From Actinacidiphila bryophytorum (GTDB lineage: Bacteria > Actinomycetota > Actinomycetes > Streptomycetales > Streptomycetaceae), in the NCBI RefSeq assembly GCF_016916835.1, contig NZ_JAFFIX010000040.1:1-41764 (forward strand): 41,764 bases of DNA, given 5' to 3'. The notes under the pieces are model-generated. The model worked only from the letters and a program-made list of their open reading frames with translations, was not told the origin of the DNA and ran no database searches. Made by a program: the position numbers and the translations under genes. Below, piece by piece: positions 37,584 through 41,764 of this stretch (within the stretch, counting starts at the first letter, position 1; each line of letters starts with the position of its first letter).

Positions 37584-40178
37584 GTGCACGTGTCCACCCG
37601 CAAAAGACACTGGCTGACGATCTCAGCCTTCACCGCACTTGCCGCACTCGTCTCGATGCCCGCGGGCGCCGCCCCCGGCCACCCGCAGGCCAGGCCGCAC
37701 GCCTTCACCGCCGTCACCGCGCAGGACCGGGACGGCGGCGGGGACGACGACGGCGGCGGCGAGGCCGACGAGATCGCCGAGGGCGCCGACCAGTTCGCCG
37801 AGGCGCGCACCTCGCCCGGCACGATCGCCCCCGGGGCGTTCGCCGCGGCATGGGACCAGCTGAACAACCTGCCGTCCACCGGCGGCAAGTGGCAGCACCT
37901 GACGGGGCTGCCGTACAACTCCGACGACCCGCGCTACCGCGACTTCGACTCCAACTCCAGCGGCGGGGCGGGCCTGGTGACCGGGCGGGCCGCCGCGCTC
38001 GCCGCGGACGACGGCGGCTACGTCTACGAGGGCAGCGCCGGCGGCGGTGTGTGGCGCTCGGCGACCGGCGGCGGGCACTGGACGCCGATCAGCGACGCGC
38101 TGCCGACGCAGGCGACCGGCGCCCTCGCGCTGGACGGCGGCGGCCGGCTGTGGCTGGGCACCGGCGAGGCCACCACCAACGCCGACGCCTACCTCGGCAG
38201 CGGCGTCTACGTGCTCGCGCACCCCCGCAACGGCACCTTCACCGCGCGCGACCGGGTCGGCGGCAGCGAACTGGACTCGACGACCATCCACACGCTGCGC
38301 TTCGGCGGCAGCACGGTGTGGGCGTCCACCAGCAAGGGCGTGTGGAGCCACTCCACGAAGGACCTGCGCGGCCCGTGGAAGCTGGAGTTCGCACCCAACC
38401 CGGACTTCCTGCCCGGCGGTTCGCAGGCCTCCGACCCGGACGCGCCGTACAAGAACATCGCCAACGACGTGGCTATCGACCCGCGCAACCCGGCCGACGT
38501 GATGCTGGCGGTGGGCTGGCGCAGCGGCGACGACTACAACGGCTTCTACCGCAAGGTGCACGGCACCTGGACCCGGGTCACCTCGCTCGGCGCGCTGCCG
38601 ACCGACGCCGGCACCGTCGGCAACGTCACCTTCGCCCGCTCCGCCGACGGCTCGCGCTACTACGCGATCAACCAGTCGCCGACCGCGCTGAACACCGACC
38701 CCGACAGCAACCTCGACGGAATCTACGTCTCCAAGAACGGGGACCCGTTCGGCAGTTGGACCAAGACCGCGGACACCGAGGCGCTGGCCGCGGCCGGTTC
38801 CGCGCTCGACGAGCCGGGCTTCATGCCGGGCGTGCAGGCCTGGTACAACGAGTTCCTCCAGGTCGACCCGACGAACCCCGACCACGTCTACGCGGGCCTG
38901 GAAGAGGTCTTCGAGACCGGGGACGCGGGCGCGAACTGGTCGGCCGTCGGCCCCTACTGGAACTTCGGCTTCGACTGCTGGAGCATCGACCCGGCCAAGC
39001 AGACCGGCGACTGCCACCAGACCGTGCACGCCGACCAGCACGCGGTCGCCGTCGGCAGCTACCACGGCAAGCCCTACGTCTACGTCGGCGACGACGGCGG
39101 CGTCTACAAGCGCCCGCTGAGCGGCAGCAAGGACGCGGCAGGGCACGGCACCGACTGGGTGTCCACCAACGACGGCACCATCGACACCCTGCAGTACTAC
39201 TCGGTGGGCATCGGCCGCGACCCGGCCGGCCACGGCCTCGCCGTCAACGGCGGCCTGCAGGACAACGGCCAGTCCATCCTGCGCGCGGGCGACAAGGTGA
39301 TGGGCTCCAACTTCGGCGGCGACGGCGGCGACACCCTCACCGACCCCGCCGACGGCTGCAACATCGCCCAGGAGTACGTCTACCTCGCGGTCAACGTGAC
39401 CCAGAACTGCGCCGTCAACGACGGGGCATGGGTCGAGGACCCGACGAAGATCACCAGCTACGACGTGGCGCCGCCCGACAACGAGACCGCGGAAGCCCGC
39501 TTCATCGCCCCGCTGACCGCCGACACCCGCGACGCCGACACCTGGATCGCGGGCGGCCGGCACGTGTGGGTGCAGACCCACGGCTACGCCATCCGCAGCG
39601 GCGACGAATGGACGGACGCCTTCGACCTCGGCGAGGGCCACACCGCGACCGCCGTCGCCGCCCAGGGCGGCAAGGTCTACGCGGCATGGTGCGGGCCCTG
39701 CAACAACCAGGGCTTCACCCGCGGCATCGCGGTCGGCAACGCCGACGGCACCGGCTGGCACCAGGTCACGCTGCCCGTCGACGGCACCGTGCCGAACCGC
39801 TACCTGTCGGGCTTCGCGATCGACCCGGCGAACTCCGACCACGTCTACCTCGCGGTCAACGGCTTCTCCCGGCACTGGACCGAGGGTCCCGGCGCCGGCA
39901 TCGGCCACGTCTTCGAGTCGCGTGACGGCGGCACCACCTGGCGGGACATCTCGGCGAACCTGCCGGACGTGCCCACCGACGCGCTGCTCGCGCTGCCCGG
40001 CGGCGGCCTGGCGCTGGCCACCGACCTCGGCGTGGTCTACCGCGCCCCGCACCGCACCGGGTGGAGCCGGGTCGGCAACCTGCCGGCCGTCGCCGTGCTC
40101 CAGCTCAAGTCGGGTCCCGACGGGCGGATCTACGCGGCCACGCACGGCCGCGGGCTCTACTCCATCGCCCTGCGGTAG
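37584..40178 (+). CDS. Secreted beta-propeller protein (BNR/sialidase-like repeats)
   Basis: 864 aa from GTG 37584 (GGGAGG upstream; a GTG two codons later is equally possible). The signal peptide RKRHWLTISAFTALAALVSM ends in PAGAAPGH. An acidic Gly/Asp-rich linker follows. The remainder contains repeated propeller blades with Asp-box-like turns, for example EGSAGGGVWRSATGGGHWTP, ETGDAGANWSAVG and ESRDGGTTWRDIS, and blade starts such as VAIDPRNPADVMLAVGW, VDPTNPDHVYAGL and AIDPANSDHVYLAV. These match the BNR/VPS10/GH74-type propeller superfamily. No sialidase arginine triad or GH74 catalytic pair could be confirmed, so enzyme activity is open. Few cysteines. It may bind or process extracellular glycan. 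Confidence 0.88.
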   Translation: MHVSTRKRHWLTISAFTALAALVSMPAGAAPGHPQARPHAFTAVTAQDRDGGGDDDGGGEADEIAEGADQFAEARTSPGTIAPGAFAAAWDQLNNLPSTGGKWQHLTGLPYNSDDPRYRDFDSNSSGGAGLVTGRAAALAADDGGYVYEGSAGGGVWRSATGGGHWTPISDALPTQATGALALDGGGRLWLGTGEATTNADAYLGSGVYVLAHPRNGTFTARDRVGGSELDSTTIHTLRFGGSTVWASTSKGVWSHSTKDLRGPWKLEFAPNPDFLPGGSQASDPDAPYKNIANDVAIDPRNPADVMLAVGWRSGDDYNGFYRKVHGTWTRVTSLGALPTDAGTVGNVTFARSADGSRYYAINQSPTALNTDPDSNLDGIYVSKNGDPFGSWTKTADTEALAAAGSALDEPGFMPGVQAWYNEFLQVDPTNPDHVYAGLEEVFETGDAGANWSAVGPYWNFGFDCWSIDPAKQTGDCHQTVHADQHAVAVGSYHGKPYVYVGDDGGVYKRPLSGSKDAAGHGTDWVSTNDGTIDTLQYYSVGIGRDPAGHGLAVNGGLQDNGQSILRAGDKVMGSNFGGDGGDTLTDPADGCNIAQEYVYLAVNVTQNCAVNDGAWVEDPTKITSYDVAPPDNETAEARFIAPLTADTRDADTWIAGGRHVWVQTHGYAIRSGDEWTDAFDLGEGHTATAVAAQGGKVYAAWCGPCNNQGFTRGIAVGNADGTGWHQVTLPVDGTVPNRYLSGFAIDPANSDHVYLAVNGFSRHWTEGPGAGIGHVFESRDGGTTWRDISANLPDVPTDALLALPGGGLALATDLGVVYRAPHRTGWSRVGNLPAVAVLQLKSGPDGRIYAATHGRGLYSIALR

Positions 40179-40194
40179 CCGCGTAAGCCCCTGT

Positions 40195-40226
40195 CAGGCC
40201 GGTCCGCACCGCCGCGGGCCGGCCTG
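40195..40226. terminator. Bidirectional hairpin between convergent genes
   Basis: CAGGCCGG (40195-40202), 16-nt loop, CCGGCCTG (40219-40226), in the 72-bp gap between the propeller gene and the amidase gene. Confidence 0.55.
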
Positions 40227-40250
40227 GCGGCGTACGGGGCCTGCGCGCCG

Positions 40251-40991
40251 TCAGCCCGCCCAGGTCGCCTTCTGCCGCAGCGCTGCGGCGGTCTTGCGTA
40301 TCCACGGCAGGGCGTCGTAGAGGGCCTGGCCCGGGCAGGTCGTCGAGTAGACGTCGCGGTGGCCCGAGATGACGTTGAGGGTGGCGGTCGCGCCCTTGGG
40401 GTAGCGGCTGCCGCCGTTGCTGGAGACCAGCTCGACCTTGCCCATCGGGTCCACCGACGGGTCCAGCTTCCATGCGGCTATCTCCGCGATGGCCTGCAGC
40501 ATCGCGCGCGGCACCTTGCGGCCCCGGCCGAAGTTGCCGAGCGCCGCTATGCCGATGGTGTCGGTGTTGAAGCCCTCGGTGTGCGCCCCGCGGGTGTCGC
40601 GCTCCGCGCTGCCGGTGCGGCCCTCGTAGATGCCGCCGCAGCGGTCCACGACGAAGTTGTAGCCGAGGTCGTCCCAGCCCATCGCGATGTGCTGCTGCTC
40701 CAGCGCGAGCAGCATCGCCGGGACGTCCTTGGTGCAGTCGTAGTCGTTGGGGTTGTCCGTGTGGTGCACGAACACCGCCTTGACCGAGTGGTCGTAGACC
40801 AGGCCCTTGCGCACCGACACCTCGTCGGCGTGCCAGGCCGTACGCCCGATGACCACCGGCCGCAGCACCGCCGTGTGCAGGACGGCGCGGGTGTGCCGTG
40901 GCCTCTGCACCGGGTGATCAGGGGCCGAGCAGGCCCCCAGAAAGGCCAGCGACAGAAGCGACGACACCAGCTTGACGCTGTGCGGTCGCAT
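40251..40991 (-). CDS. Lipoprotein N-acetylmuramoyl-L-alanine amidase (PGRP/amidase_2)
   Basis: 246 aa from ATG 40991 (MRPHSVKLVSSLLSLAFLGAC); an upstream in-frame start lacks a ribosome-binding site. Lipobox LGAC marks the lipidated Cys21. The amidase_2/peptidoglycan-recognition domain runs from about residue 48: IGRTAWHAD, VFVHHTDNPNDYDC, MGWDDLGYNFVVDRCGGIYEGR, the Gly-rich GAHTEGFNTDTIGIAALGNF and ISGHRDVYSTTCPG. The zinc ligands (His in VHHT, His in SGHRD, Cys in TTCPG) and the Tyr in GYNF are present, so it should be active. It would cleave the lactyl-peptide bond of peptidoglycan outside the membrane. It lies 102 bp downstream of, and on the same strand as, the NodB gene. Confidence 0.94.
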   Translation of the reverse strand: MRPHSVKLVSSLLSLAFLGACSAPDHPVQRPRHTRAVLHTAVLRPVVIGRTAWHADEVSVRKGLVYDHSVKAVFVHHTDNPNDYDCTKDVPAMLLALEQQHIAMGWDDLGYNFVVDRCGGIYEGRTGSAERDTRGAHTEGFNTDTIGIAALGNFGRGRKVPRAMLQAIAEIAAWKLDPSVDPMGKVELVSSNGGSRYPKGATATLNVISGHRDVYSTTCPGQALYDALPWIRKTAAALRQKATWAG

Positions 40992-41093
40992 GCCCCCCAC
41001 CCTCGGCCCGATGCGGGCGGCACGACAGCCGCCGGGGGCCATCCGGGTGAAGGAAGCCGACGTGACCTGCGGTTTCGTCCCGCGTGCCGCGGC

Positions 41094-41735
41094 TCAGGCA
41101 CGCCGGGCAGGCCCGGTGAAGTGCCAGCCGCGGGCGGTCAGCCGGGGGAGCAGGGCCTCGACCGCCTCGACTGTCTGCGAGCGGTCGCCGCCGCCGTCGT
41201 GCAGCAGCACCACGGAACCGGGGGTCAGCCTGCTCTCCACCCGGTGGACGAGTTCCGCGGTGCCGGGCGGCTCCCAGTCCTCGGCCGCGACCCGCCAGCC
41301 CAGCGGAACCATGCCGAGCCCGCGGGCGACCTCCGGGGTGCACCCCCAGCGGCCGAAGGGGGCGCGGAAGTACGGGATCGGCACCCCCGGCACCGCGGCC
41401 CTGATCGCCGCGGTGGTCTCCTCCAGGTCGGCCCGCACCCGCTCGGCCGGCCAGTCGGTCATGTCGTCGTGGTGCATGCCGTGGTTGCCCAGCTGGTGGC
41501 CGTCAGCGACGATCGCCCTGACGGTCTCCGGGTGGTCGAGCGCATGCGCGCCCCAGAGGCAGAAGACCGCCGTGACCCCGTGCTCGCGCAGCACGGACAG
41601 CAGGTGGGGGGTGTGGACCGGGTGCGGCCCGTCGTCGAAGGTCAGCGCCAGGTACGAACCGACCTGGCGGGTGGACTCGACGACGGCCGCGGTCCGGCCG
41701 AGTCGGCCGACCGGTCCCTCTGCTGTGGTGGTCAC
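41094..41735 (-). CDS. NodB-type polysaccharide deacetylase, intact motifs
   Basis: 213 aa from GTG 41735, with ACAGGAG 7 nt upstream. Motif 1 TFDDGPHPVHT (Asp34, Asp35), motif 2 GNHGMHHDDM (His85, His89), motif 3 FRAPFGRWG, motif 4 around WRVAAEDWEPP and motif 5 LLHDGGG are all intact, so a metal-dependent N-deacetylase acting on chitooligosaccharide or peptidoglycan-like substrate is likely. There is no signal peptide or membrane helix, so it would be cytosolic unless exported with a partner, as for NodB and some natural-product deacetylases. It serves as a useful contrast with the two altered deacetylase-like proteins in the window. Confidence 0.93.
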   Translation of the reverse strand: MTTTAEGPVGRLGRTAAVVESTRQVGSYLALTFDDGPHPVHTPHLLSVLREHGVTAVFCLWGAHALDHPETVRAIVADGHQLGNHGMHHDDMTDWPAERVRADLEETTAAIRAAVPGVPIPYFRAPFGRWGCTPEVARGLGMVPLGWRVAAEDWEPPGTAELVHRVESRLTPGSVVLLHDGGGDRSQTVEAVEALLPRLTARGWHFTGPARRA

Positions 41736-41764
41736 GGCGGTGCTCCTGTCGTGCTTTCGTCTTG

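Noticed and set aside
37623..40145. An 840-codon minus-strand frame opposite the beta-propeller gene
   Set aside because: Low-complexity Val/Gly/Arg composition and no motif; the plus-strand protein has signal peptide and repeat blades.
1..41764. A biosynthetic gene cluster around the flavin monooxygenase
   Set aside because: No PKS, NRPS, terpene synthase, RiPP or tailoring-enzyme set is present; the monooxygenase stands alone.

Overview
The window is very GC-rich, codon position 3 is almost always G or C, GTG starts are common, and genes often begin only 6-7 nt after a -10 hexamer (leaderless mRNAs). With an actinobacterial kdpF-A-B-C operon, SpoIIE-type phosphatases, an AfsQ1-like two-component system and the dispersed 'gcgcgcagttccccgcgcccc' repeats, this points to a Streptomyces or close relative (Streptomycetaceae). 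I saw no rRNA, tRNA, CRISPR array, transposase gene or replication origin.

Left part (1-17.4 kb): a truncated LysE exporter; an aldo/keto reductase (AKR) behind a MerR-type promoter; an S51 peptidase; a YbhN-like membrane protein; an acidic protein; an APC permease; a small membrane protein; a PemK/MazF-like protein; a second AKR; the kdp K+ pump operon with two tiny membrane peptides; an mIHF-like small protein; a third AKR; and a GAF-PP2C phosphatase. Two 183-bp miniature inverted-repeat elements lie in opposite orientation at 3622-3804 and 16631-16813. Each sits exactly on the TAG stop codon of the gene before it. A repeat-packed gene-free stretch follows (16814-17408).

Middle (17.4-26.4 kb): a NarL/LuxR-type two-component system divergent from an FtsX-type ABC transporter; a zinc-ribbon protein; then the most unusual gene, an FrcA/XylG-like ABC ATPase fused in frame to a SpoIIE-type PP2C phosphatase and a C-terminal anti-sigma-type HATPase. 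Its ABC H-loop histidine is replaced. A fourth AKR, lacking the usual catalytic His, follows.

Right part (26.4-41.7 kb) is rich in cell-envelope and secreted proteins: a lipoprotein polysaccharide deacetylase with damaged metal-binding motifs, an S53 sedolisin protease, a flavin monooxygenase, an AfsQ1/Q2-like two-component system with a GerMN-type lipoprotein, a membrane-anchored deacetylase-like protein, a GT51 transglycosylase whose transpeptidase motifs are destroyed, a secreted beta-propeller protein, a PGRP-type amidase lipoprotein and an intact NodB deacetylase. Direct repeats resembling the AfsQ1 box occur upstream of the response regulator and between the divergent deacetylase-like and transglycosylase genes. 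This suggests, as inference, a local envelope-stress regulon.
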